Shown piece after piece: positions 51,092-58,935 of a stretch of DNA of 64,000 nt. Source of the DNA: Oleiharenicola sp. (GTDB lineage Bacteria; Verrucomicrobiota; Verrucomicrobiia; Opitutales; Opitutaceae). Numbering within the stretch: the stretch's first letter is position 1; each line of letters starts with the position of its first letter. The position numbers were made by a program, and so were the translations under genes. Location of the stretch: NCBI GenBank assembly GCA_025363455.1, contig JANYDW010000016.1, positions 62,001 to 126,000 on the forward strand, read 5' to 3'. Under the pieces are notes generated by a model that saw only the letters and a program-made list of their open reading frames with translations, searched no databases and was not told the origin of the DNA.

Positions 51092-51697
51092 ATGTCCTAT
51101 TCCATCCAGCACCTTAAGGAAACGGCCGAGATCGTCGCCAAGCTCAATTCCGCCGATTGCGAAAAATGTGTCGCCGAACTCGTCGGCGTGCGCACCCGGG
51201 GCGGCCGGCTCTTCATCTTGGGCGTCGGCGGCAGCGCGGCCAACGCCTCGCATGCCGTGAATGATTTCCGCAAGATTGCCGGGCTCGAGTGCTACGCCCC
51301 GACCGACAACGTCTCCGAGCTTACCGCCCGGACCAACGACGAGGGGTGGGCTAGCGTGTTTGTTGAGTGGCTGCGCGGCTCGCGCCTCACCGCGAAAGAC
51401 TGCCTTCTTATCCTGTCGGTGGGTGGCGGCAATCTCGAGAAGAACGTCTCCCCCAACCTTGTGACCGCCCTCAAGCTCGCCAAGCAGGTCGGCTCCCGGG
51501 TCATCGGTATCGTCGGCAAGGACGGCGGCTACACCGCCAAGGTCGCTGACGCGTGCGTCATCGTGCCGACGGTGAACCCAAACAACATCACGCCGCACTC
51601 CGAAGCCTTCCAGGCAGTCGTCTGGCATCTCTTCGTCTCGCATCCCGACCTGAAGGTCAACCAGACGAAATGGGAATCCGTCACGCCGAAGGCGTGA
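51092..51697 (+). CDS. SIS-domain sugar phosphate isomerase (GmhA-like, altered ligands)
   Basis: 201 aa. Phosphate-binding LGVGGSAANASHAVNDFRK is near residue 45 and SVGGGNLEKNVSPNLVTAL near 110. Compared with the first gmhA, HxxxE has become HxxxD (SHAVND), and the position eight residues before the last His is Glu (SEAFQAVVWH) rather than Gln. A GmhA-like role is inferred from context. The changes suggest a different metal geometry or substrate. Confidence 0.82.
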   Translation: MSYSIQHLKETAEIVAKLNSADCEKCVAELVGVRTRGGRLFILGVGGSAANASHAVNDFRKIAGLECYAPTDNVSELTARTNDEGWASVFVEWLRGSRLTAKDCLLILSVGGGNLEKNVSPNLVTALKLAKQVGSRVIGIVGKDGGYTAKVADACVIVPTVNPNNITPHSEAFQAVVWHLFVSHPDLKVNQTKWESVTPKA

Positions 51698-51772
51698 CGC
51701 TGGAGACCGGAGACGGGCGGCAGGAGACAGAAATATCTCGAACGAAGACTTCCTCACGCCCCGAAGCCCCCA

Positions 51773-52381
51773 ATGCAGCAACCTCCCTTGCATGATTCTT
51801 CCCGAATCCCGACTCCAGCCTCCTGCCTCCCGAAAAACCGCCCAGCGGTTTTTCTCGACCGCGACGGGACGCTGAATGCACCGGTAGTGCGAGAAGGGAA
51901 ACCGTATCCTCCTGCCACAGTCGCTGAATTCCAGCTGCTGCCGGGCGTGGCGGAGAGTTGCCGAAAACTACATGGCGCCGGCTACGTACTCGTCTTGGCA
52001 ACCAACCAGCCTGACGTCGGCCGAGGCACGCAACCACAAGCTGTGGTCGAAGCCATGCACGCGCACCTCTGTGAGCTCGTGCCCGAGATTACCCGAATCG
52101 AGGTCTGCTACGATGACGGATATCGTATGGTCTCGAGCCGCCGCAAACCCGCGCCGGGTATGCTGCTCGATGCCGCGGCCGCCCTCGGACTCGACCTCGC
52201 CCGCAGCTGGATGATCGGCGACCGCTGGCGTGACATCGACTGCGGCCATGCCGCCGGCTGCCTCACGATTTTCATCGATCATGGGTATGATGAGTCAATT
52301 AGGCGTAAACCGGATTTCACCGTCACTAGCTTTGCCGACGCGGCCGGTATTATCCTTGCCCGATCCGGAACCACTCACTGA
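51773..52381 (+). CDS. HAD-family sugar bisphosphate phosphatase (GmhB-like), second copy
   Basis: 202 aa. AVFLDRDGTLNAPVVREG near residue 24 holds the nucleophile, TNQPDVGRGTQPQAVV near 79 follows, and SWMIGDRWRDIDCGHAAGC near 143 is the metal-binding end. The zinc loop of classic GmhB is replaced by CYDDGYRMVSSRRKPAPG. The start at 51773 is the first ATG in frame; a region of ggagaccggagacgg-like repeat text precedes it. Confidence 0.83.
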   Translation: MQQPPLHDSSRIPTPASCLPKNRPAVFLDRDGTLNAPVVREGKPYPPATVAEFQLLPGVAESCRKLHGAGYVLVLATNQPDVGRGTQPQAVVEAMHAHLCELVPEITRIEVCYDDGYRMVSSRRKPAPGMLLDAAAALGLDLARSWMIGDRWRDIDCGHAAGCLTIFIDHGYDESIRRKPDFTVTSFADAAGIILARSGTTH

Positions 52382-52389
52382 CTCAAGCC

Positions 52390-53109
52390 ATGGCGACGCT
52401 CGATACCCTCAAGATCCACATCTACGCCGACGGGGCGGACAAGGCCGGCATCCTCGAGCTTTACGCCAAGCCGTACATCAAGGGCCTGACCACCAACCCG
52501 ACCCTGATGAAGAAGGCAGGCATCAAGGACTATGAGGCCTTCGCCCGCGACATCCTGCAGACGGTCACCGCCAAACCCATTTCACTGGAGGTTTTCTCCG
52601 ACGACTTCCCCGAGATGAAACGCCAGGCCCTCAAGATCGCCGCCTGGGGCAAAAACGTCTACGTCAAGATCCCCATCACCAATTCCCGCCGCGAGACTTC
52701 CATTCCGCTCATCCGCGAACTCTCCGCCCAGGGCGTGCAGCTCAACATTACAGCCATCCTCACTCTTGAGCAGGTGCGCGACGTTGCCGCCGCCCTCAAC
52801 CCGAAGGTGCCGTCCGTGGTCTCCATTTTCGCCGGCCGGATCGCCGACACCGGGGTGGATCCCATGGCGATCATGCGCGAGAGTCGCCTGATCCTCGCCG
52901 GCCAGCCCAAGGCCGAACTGCTCTGGGCCAGCGTGCGCGAGGTGCTGAACATTGTGCAGGCCGAGCAAAGCGGCTGCCATATCGTTACCGTGCAACACGA
53001 CATCCTCGCCAAGGCGGCCAAACTCCTCGGCATGGACCTCGGTGAGCTTTCCCTCGACACAGTGAAGATGTTCGCCAACGACGCCGCCTCCGCCGGCTAC
53101 AAACTCTGA
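52390..53109 (+). CDS. Transaldolase / fructose-6-phosphate aldolase-like protein
   Basis: 239 aa TIM-barrel aldolase of the small TalC type. KGLTTNPTLMKKAGIKDYEA near residue 29 is the family signature, NVYVKIPITNS near 91 holds the Schiff-base lysine (about 94), and VVSIFAGRIADTGVDP follows near 141. It lies 8 bp after the HAD gene, so it is part of the second heptose set. It may produce or interconvert the seven-carbon ketose, or an unusual ketose. Confidence 0.88.
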   Translation: MATLDTLKIHIYADGADKAGILELYAKPYIKGLTTNPTLMKKAGIKDYEAFARDILQTVTAKPISLEVFSDDFPEMKRQALKIAAWGKNVYVKIPITNSRRETSIPLIRELSAQGVQLNITAILTLEQVRDVAAALNPKVPSVVSIFAGRIADTGVDPMAIMRESRLILAGQPKAELLWASVREVLNIVQAEQSGCHIVTVQHDILAKAAKLLGMDLGELSLDTVKMFANDAASAGYKL

Positions 53110-53117
53110 GCCTGAAA

Positions 53118-53230
53118 GGTGGAACCCGGCCTCCGGACGGGTTGTTTGGAGGGTTGAATGTGGGAGGGGCTTTACGCCCCGACTGCACGCTCTCCCTGCC
53201 AAAATCGTCGGGGCATAAAGCCCTTTCCCC
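53118..53230. repeat. Two repeats in the gap after transaldolase (hairpin arm and REP-like hairpin)
   Basis: 53118-53143 is identical to the reverse complement of 40227-40252 (26 bases). It is followed by gtgggaggggctttacgccccgac (53160-53183) and its imperfect inverse gtcggggcataaagcccttt (53207-53226). The second pair follows the same pattern as the REP pair at 47176, with a different stem. Confidence 0.75.
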
Positions 53231-53310
53231 ATTTCGGTCGGCAGACTCTGCCCCACACCGGACAATTGGCTTCACATCCGCCCGACGGCCCGGCTTGCTG
53301 GGACACCGCC

Positions 53311-53871
53311 ATGAAGTCCGACCCCGCCGTGCCGGCTGACCAGGTGAATCTTCTCCGCCAGCAGCTCATTCTGGCGCAAGTTCGAATCATGGAGTTGGAG
53401 GATGGCCGGGACGAACTGCAGCCCAGGCTGGCCGGACTGGAAAAGCTCCTCACCGCCGCCCAAGACCTCACCGACCTAAAACTCCAGGAAGCCGCCCATC
53501 TGGAAAAGGTCCGGGCCGATCTGCAGACGCAATATGAGCATCTGCGCCACATGCAGCATGTGACCAATGAGGCTTTGAATGCCAGCCGCGCCGAGGTCGC
53601 GGCGCACTCCTTGGGGAAGGTGGCCCTGCTCTCCGAGGTCGAAAACCTGCACACCCTCACCCGGCAACTGGCCGACACCACCCGGCAACAGCTCGAACGG
53701 ATTTCCTCCCTCGAGACCGCTCACCGCGCCGCCCTGGCCGAGTCCGCCACCCGCCAGGAACGCATCGCCCAACTCGACGCCGAGCAGCGCGCCATGAAAT
53801 CATCCCGTAGCTGGCGCTGGACGGCCTGGCTCCGTTCCCTTGAGCGCGTGCTCGGTGGCCGTAAGCCATGA
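53311..53871 (+). CDS. Coiled-coil protein of the glycan cluster
   Basis: 186 aa from the ATG at 53311; the frame opens at 53158 inside repeats. From residue about 10 to 170 it is almost one unbroken charged helix with heptad leucines (QVNLLRQQLILAQVRIMELE and LSEVENLHTLTRQLADTTRQ). It ends SSRSWRWTAWLRSLERVLGG, a basic and tryptophan-rich tail that could touch the membrane. No enzyme domain is present. Its stop overlaps the next GT gene by 4 bp, so it is probably a scaffold or length-measuring partner for that GT. Confidence 0.78.
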   Translation: MKSDPAVPADQVNLLRQQLILAQVRIMELEDGRDELQPRLAGLEKLLTAAQDLTDLKLQEAAHLEKVRADLQTQYEHLRHMQHVTNEALNASRAEVAAHSLGKVALLSEVENLHTLTRQLADTTRQQLERISSLETAHRAALAESATRQERIAQLDAEQRAMKSSRSWRWTAWLRSLERVLGGRKP

Positions 53872-55784
53872 ACGGAACCAGCGCATACCGACTGCGCGGC
53901 GAAATTGAAGGGCCCCGGCCGCTCCGGGCCCGCGATGGACTGGTCGTAGTGACGGGATGGTGTTTGGTCGAGGGCGACGCCGTCTCCCCACCGGTGCGCC
54001 TGGCCACCACGGCCGGCAACCTGGCTCTGTACCGTCGGATCAAGCGACCTGACGTGCCCGGCCAACCGGCCCTCACTGAATGCGGCTTTGTCATCGAGGG
54101 CCGTCTGCCCCCGGGCGTCTACGTCGCCTGCTTCCAAGCGCAGTTGCCCGACGGTCGCTGGGAACCCTTCAACACGCTAAGCCTCGTCGTCGACGCCCGG
54201 CCTTTCGCCGCCGGGATCGAATCCCCTTCCACGACGGGCAAGGTGAGCCGACGGGTTCATGTCGAGGGTTGGGCGATCGCTCCGGCCCAGCCGACCCGGG
54301 AGCTGACCCTCCGCTACGGTCATCAGGAAATTCCGTGCGATCTGGACCGCCCCCGCGCTGACATGCCGGCTGCCTACCCCGAAGCACCGCACGCCGGCCG
54401 GTCCGGCTTCAAAAGCAGGGTTATCCTCTCGGCCGGTCGCGGTCCCTTGCGCCTCAAGGCGAAATTGGCCGACGGCTCCGTCGCCCTGGCCCGCACCTCC
54501 CTGGAGATTGACGTACCCACCGACGAACACCACGACGCGCGCATTGATTTCGGAGCAACCCGGATCCCGTTGGCCGCCACCCGGAATGCGGCGCTGCCCG
54601 CACCAACGGTGAAGACCGACCGGCCACTCAATGTGCTCTTCATCCTGCCAGGCAGCTTCGCCTCGAACAGTGCGCTGCATGTCGCCGCACTCGCCAACGA
54701 ACTGAGTCGTGCCGGCCACGACTGTGCGGTCGCCGTGGCGCACGACCCGGAAACCCTGGGTCACCACGTGGCGCCGCTTTTCCGTGGCTTGCTCCATCGT
54801 GAAGCCGCGAGCGGCGTCACCTTCGCCAACGGTCGCGGGCCGCAGGTTGTCCATGCCTGGACGACCCGGGAGAACGTCCGGGTCCTCGCCGAAAAACTCC
54901 GCGCCGACCATGGCGCGCAGGTCGTGGTGCACCTGGAGGACAACGAACAGGAAATTCTTGCTCTGTCGCTGGGGCGCCCGGCCGGCGAACTGGAGAAGAT
55001 GTCCGCCGCCGAGCTGGACCGGCTCGTGCCGCCCGACCTGTCTCATCCGCGCCATGGTCGCGACTTTCTCGCCCGTGCCGACGCGGTTACAGTGATCACA
55101 GACAAGCTCCGCGAGCTGGTCCCGGCCGGCCGGCCTTGCCACACGGTGTGGCCCGCGGCCGATGCCCGCTATTTTTTCGCCCGGACCCGGCCGGATGATT
55201 TTCGCCAGACCCTCGATCCCGGGCCGGATGCCTCCGTGCTGTTCTACCATGGCAACGTGCATGCGGCCAATGCGGCGGAAGTGCGCGAACTCTACGCGGC
55301 CGTGCTCCAGCTCAACCGGAACGGCCTGCCGGTGACACTGATCCGCACCGGCCTCGACCAAGTGGATTTTCTGGGCGCGCTGGCGGAGGAGGTCGCTCCG
55401 CACGTCCTTTCATTGGGACAGATCCTGCACCATCACCACCTGCCTCCGCTCATGGCGCTGGCGGACATCTTTGTGCAACCCGGGGCCTCGGATGCCTTCA
55501 ATGACTACCGTTTCCCCTCGAAGCTGCCGGAATTTTTTACCCTCGGCCGGCCTGTCGTGCTACCCCGCACCAACCTCGGCTCGCAGCTCCGTCACGGCAT
55601 CGACGCCTATGTGCTCGAACGCGCCGATAACGCCGGCATAGCGGCTGCCGTTACCGAACTGCGGCGCGACCGCGCCCTCCACGCCCGCCTCAGCCAGGGA
55701 GCGCTGGCCTTTGCGGAAAAACACTTCAGCTGGCCCCGCAGCGCGGAGGCGCTTGCCAAGTTCTACGCGGCCCTGCCAGCCTGA
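53868..55784 (+). CDS. GT4 glycosyltransferase with paired N-terminal GW-RPD modules
   Basis: 638 aa. Residues about 1-105 hold the first module (VVVTGWCLVEGDAVSPP, RIKRPDVPGQ, TECGFVIEG, QLPDGRWEPF). Residues about 118-215 hold a second, weaker one (VHVEGWAIAP, RADMPAAYP, RSGFKSR, KLADGSVAL). Residues about 253-638 are a GT-B transferase: LNVLFILPGSFASNSALHVA at the start, VVVHLEDNEQEIL, and late DIFVQPGASDAFNDYRFPSK with LPEFFTLGRPVV. It is coupled to the coiled-coil gene upstream and lies 6 bp before an epimerase gene. Confidence 0.86.
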   Translation: MNGTSAYRLRGEIEGPRPLRARDGLVVVTGWCLVEGDAVSPPVRLATTAGNLALYRRIKRPDVPGQPALTECGFVIEGRLPPGVYVACFQAQLPDGRWEPFNTLSLVVDARPFAAGIESPSTTGKVSRRVHVEGWAIAPAQPTRELTLRYGHQEIPCDLDRPRADMPAAYPEAPHAGRSGFKSRVILSAGRGPLRLKAKLADGSVALARTSLEIDVPTDEHHDARIDFGATRIPLAATRNAALPAPTVKTDRPLNVLFILPGSFASNSALHVAALANELSRAGHDCAVAVAHDPETLGHHVAPLFRGLLHREAASGVTFANGRGPQVVHAWTTRENVRVLAEKLRADHGAQVVVHLEDNEQEILALSLGRPAGELEKMSAAELDRLVPPDLSHPRHGRDFLARADAVTVITDKLRELVPAGRPCHTVWPAADARYFFARTRPDDFRQTLDPGPDASVLFYHGNVHAANAAEVRELYAAVLQLNRNGLPVTLIRTGLDQVDFLGALAEEVAPHVLSLGQILHHHHLPPLMALADIFVQPGASDAFNDYRFPSKLPEFFTLGRPVVLPRTNLGSQLRHGIDAYVLERADNAGIAAAVTELRRDRALHARLSQGALAFAEKHFSWPRSAEALAKFYAALPA

Positions 55785-55790
55785 TGCCGC

Positions 55791-56702
55791 ATGTCTTTCC
55801 CCGTTTCCCGACCGAAACGCCTCCATGTCACCGGTGGTCGTGGCCGGCTCGCCTCGCTTATTGCGGATCATTTCCGGGCTCCAGCCCATGAAGTCGTGCT
55901 CCATTCCCGAGGTGAGGAAGATGGTTTCCGGCCGCTCGGGGAGTTGATCCAGCCCGCGGTCTTGGCCCGCACCGACGTGGTCCTGCATCTTGCCTGGAGC
56001 ACCCTGCCCGCCACCTCCGAGCAAAACCCCGGCTCGGAGCAGCAGCAGGACCTGCCGCTGCTGGAAAAACTCCTGGACGCCTGCGCTGCGGTGGAGCCGG
56101 AGCAACGGCCTCATTTTGTCTTTTTTTCGTCCGGCGGCGCCGTCTATGGCAACGCACCCGGGCGGCCCAATGTCGAATCGGATCTCTGCCGGCCCATTGG
56201 TTCCTACGCCCGGGCCAAGCTCGCCGCGGAACAGTTGATCGAAGCGGCCGCCGCCCGTCATGCCCTGCCCTGCACCATCCTGCGCATTTCCAATCCCTAC
56301 GGCTACCCTGTGCCCACGGGCCGCGTACAGGGCATTATTCCCCACGCCGTCCGGAGCGCTGTCGAGGCCCGTCCACTTCCGCTATGGGGCGATGGTCACG
56401 CCCAGAAGGATTTCATTTACTATACTGACTTTCTCTCCGCGCTCGACGAGGTCGTGGCCCGCCGACTCACCGGTACCTTTAACCTTTGCGCCGGGGAATC
56501 GCACAGTGTGCATGAGATCATCACGCTGGTGGAAAAACATACCGGCAAAAAAGTCCTCACCACCACGACCGAAGCCCGGGCCTGGGATGTGCAGGACAGT
56601 CGGCTCGATCACCGCCGGCTGACCGAGGCCACCGGCTGGCGCCCGCAAGTCGCCCTCGATGAAGGCATCCGCCGCTCCGCCGCGGGCTACCTCGATCGCT
56701 AG
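55791..56702 (+). CDS. NAD-dependent epimerase/dehydratase (extended SDR)
   Basis: 303 aa. The cofactor motif is LHVTGGRGRLASLIADHF near residue 11, a slightly unusual TGGxGxLxS. VFFSSGGAVYGNAPGRPNVE near 110 and IGSYARAKLAAEQLIEAAAA near 138 carry the S-Y-K catalytic set, and DGHAQKDFIYYTDFLSALDE near 199 is the family C-terminal motif. It is probably a nucleotide-sugar 4-epimerase or reductase acting for the neighbouring GT. Confidence 0.87.
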   Translation: MSFPVSRPKRLHVTGGRGRLASLIADHFRAPAHEVVLHSRGEEDGFRPLGELIQPAVLARTDVVLHLAWSTLPATSEQNPGSEQQQDLPLLEKLLDACAAVEPEQRPHFVFFSSGGAVYGNAPGRPNVESDLCRPIGSYARAKLAAEQLIEAAAARHALPCTILRISNPYGYPVPTGRVQGIIPHAVRSAVEARPLPLWGDGHAQKDFIYYTDFLSALDEVVARRLTGTFNLCAGESHSVHEIITLVEKHTGKKVLTTTTEARAWDVQDSRLDHRRLTEATGWRPQVALDEGIRRSAAGYLDR

Positions 56703-56724
56703 CCAGCATTGTTAACCGGGGTGG

Positions 56725-58821
56725 TCACTCAATCTTCAGCGGCCCCAGTTGGATCCAGTCGCGCGTGTCCTTGCCCGCCGGGCCCGGGCCGAAGAACAAT
56801 TCCACCTCACCGGCCGCCGGCAGCGTGAAAGCAAATTCCAGCGATCGTAACACGCCTCGGTCCTCGCGATTATGGCGCGGGTCAAAAAGCCGCGTGGCGA
56901 GCAACCGCCTTTCCCCGTTCACCTCCAGGGAAAACAGACTCACCTCCACTCCATCCGTTGTCCCGGAATCCGGGAGGTCCAGCCGGTAGGCCTCGGTCGG
57001 CATCTGCAGGCTGCTGCGCAAGGTGTGCGCGCCGGCCGGCAGCGCGAAAACCAACCGGGTTACCGGATGCGCCCCGTACATGGGTTGGCCGCTGGAGCCG
57101 TCCAGCGTCGGGCCGAAGCTGGAGTAGAAACGGACCGGGACCGGCTGCAGCGCGATAAACGGCTCGCGCTGCCAGTGGTGCATCTTGGCCACTTCAATCC
57201 ACCGTCCCGCCAAATTTTCCCGGGGAATCTGGACCCCGGGCGCGAGACTCACTTCGTGAAAATGAGTCTCGAGCAACGCGTACAGCAGCTCCGTCCGCCG
57301 AGCCTCCGGCACGTAAACCTGTGCGTCGTGCCAGATGTAGAGCGGCTCGCGGCCGATCCCACGCAGCCCGGCACGGTCGACCAGCCATTGGCGGCCGTCG
57401 ACCTTCCCAACGATCACCACCGCGCCAATCTTGTCACCTTTGAGTGCGGCCAGCGCCTGTTCAACCCGGTTCGGGTCCGACGCGACATCGTCGCGGAACA
57501 TGACGGCTCTTCGTTGAGAGTAATAGGCGGTCATCGAATTCCAGTCCTGCCCGGTGACAATGATGACATCGCGCGGATTGGTCAGCGCCTGCAAGGACCG
57601 GGTCAGCCCGTCACCTCCCGGGCTGATCGCGTGCTGTCCCGGATAAAAATAATCCACATAACGCCACGCCTGACCGCCTAGGACCGACGCGACGGCCAGG
57701 ACGACGACCCACCGGGACACGCCGCTCTCCGCCAAGGCCACCAAGGCCAGACCCAAGGCCAGCAGCAACAACAGGGAACTCGCTACAAAATAATAGGGGT
57801 GCAACGCATAGAGTACGGGAAAGATCACCAACACCGACACGAAGCCGGCCAGGCAGCCCAGCCACTCGCGCCAGCGCGCCCGACCTCCGATGACCGCCAT
57901 CAGCCCCCCGCCCGCCAACACCGGCAGCCAGCTCAGTTCCTCTCTGATCGTGCGCCACTTCATGCTCCACATCTGGGCCGACCAGCGCGTTTCCTCGGTG
58001 CCGAGGTTGAAACCCTGCAAGTTTGACGAGGTCAGGAAAACCGCCAGCGGGTTCAGCACCTTGGTGCCATCAGAAAAATGCAACCATCCTAGTGTGGCGG
58101 CGAACGGCACCGCCACCGCAGCGGCCATCCAAGCCAGCTCGCTCTTCCAAGTGGTTTGGCGCACCCGCCACAGACGGGCGACAGCCCACACCCCGGCCGG
58201 CAGCAGGTAGAGGATGAACGTGGTCACCTTGACCAGGCCCGCCCCGGTTCCGGCCAGCACGGCGAGAGCGAGCCAGGCCCGGCTGCGTTCGGCCACCGCC
58301 CGCTCAAACGCCACCCAGAACCACACGCTGAACATCAGCGCCATGGTCTCGATCAGGAAGGCTCGCGCATAGAAAATGTAGAACGGACACGTTAGCACCA
58401 CGGCCAGCACCAGCCAGCGGTGCGCTGTCGCCACCCGCCAACGGCCCAGCAGGAGGAAAATCGCTGGCAGGGTCAGGTAAAAGCACGCGATGCTCACCGC
58501 GCGCCCGGCCTTGGTCAGGCTCCAATGAGTGATTTCGCTGACGCCGACCACAGTCCACTGGTAAAGCGGAAACTCCATCGGGATCGACCAGGGCTTGCCC
58601 AATACCGGCGTCGGGTAGGCGAGTGAGAAATTGTGCTCCGCCTTGATCCAGTAGGCTGCCAGCGCGGTCTGCGCCTGTCGGAATTCACCCCCGGGCAGGT
58701 TTTTGCTCTCCCAACCCACGTGCACGCCCCAAAAATTGAAGAGAAGACAGAGCAGAAACGCGCCTAGTGCCAGCCGGCCTTCCATGCAGGACGGCGGCTG
58801 AATGGCGACGGGGGGTTCCAT
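56725..58821 (-). CDS. Membrane glycosyltransferase (GT-C, ArnT/PMT-like) with C-terminal beta domain
   Basis: 698 aa from the ATG at 58821 (MEPPVAIQPPSCMEGRLALG). The frame runs open to 62052, but that part is the shadow of the long plus-strand GT gene. The first loop, GWESKNLPGGEFRQAQTALA, has the acidic/His-poor form of PMT-2/ArnT relatives. About 11 hydrophobic segments follow (for example FLLCLLFNFWGVHVGW, VVLTCPFYIFYARAFLIETM and LLLLLALGLALVALAE). The last 250 residues are soluble and beta-rich. It likely transfers a sugar from polyprenyl phosphate on the periplasmic side. It is the only minus-strand gene in this block. Confidence 0.82.
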   Translation of the reverse strand: MEPPVAIQPPSCMEGRLALGAFLLCLLFNFWGVHVGWESKNLPGGEFRQAQTALAAYWIKAEHNFSLAYPTPVLGKPWSIPMEFPLYQWTVVGVSEITHWSLTKAGRAVSIACFYLTLPAIFLLLGRWRVATAHRWLVLAVVLTCPFYIFYARAFLIETMALMFSVWFWVAFERAVAERSRAWLALAVLAGTGAGLVKVTTFILYLLPAGVWAVARLWRVRQTTWKSELAWMAAAVAVPFAATLGWLHFSDGTKVLNPLAVFLTSSNLQGFNLGTEETRWSAQMWSMKWRTIREELSWLPVLAGGGLMAVIGGRARWREWLGCLAGFVSVLVIFPVLYALHPYYFVASSLLLLLALGLALVALAESGVSRWVVVLAVASVLGGQAWRYVDYFYPGQHAISPGGDGLTRSLQALTNPRDVIIVTGQDWNSMTAYYSQRRAVMFRDDVASDPNRVEQALAALKGDKIGAVVIVGKVDGRQWLVDRAGLRGIGREPLYIWHDAQVYVPEARRTELLYALLETHFHEVSLAPGVQIPRENLAGRWIEVAKMHHWQREPFIALQPVPVRFYSSFGPTLDGSSGQPMYGAHPVTRLVFALPAGAHTLRSSLQMPTEAYRLDLPDSGTTDGVEVSLFSLEVNGERRLLATRLFDPRHNREDRGVLRSLEFAFTLPAAGEVELFFGPGPAGKDTRDWIQLGPLKIE

Positions 58822-58935
58822 CGCCTGAGGCAAATTCAACCCCCACCCCTTGCCAACCCGATTATTGCCCGGGATCCTTCCGGCCGGAACAGGCTTTACT
58901 CCCCCGCCCCGGGCCACGCTTAATTTCCCGCTCTC

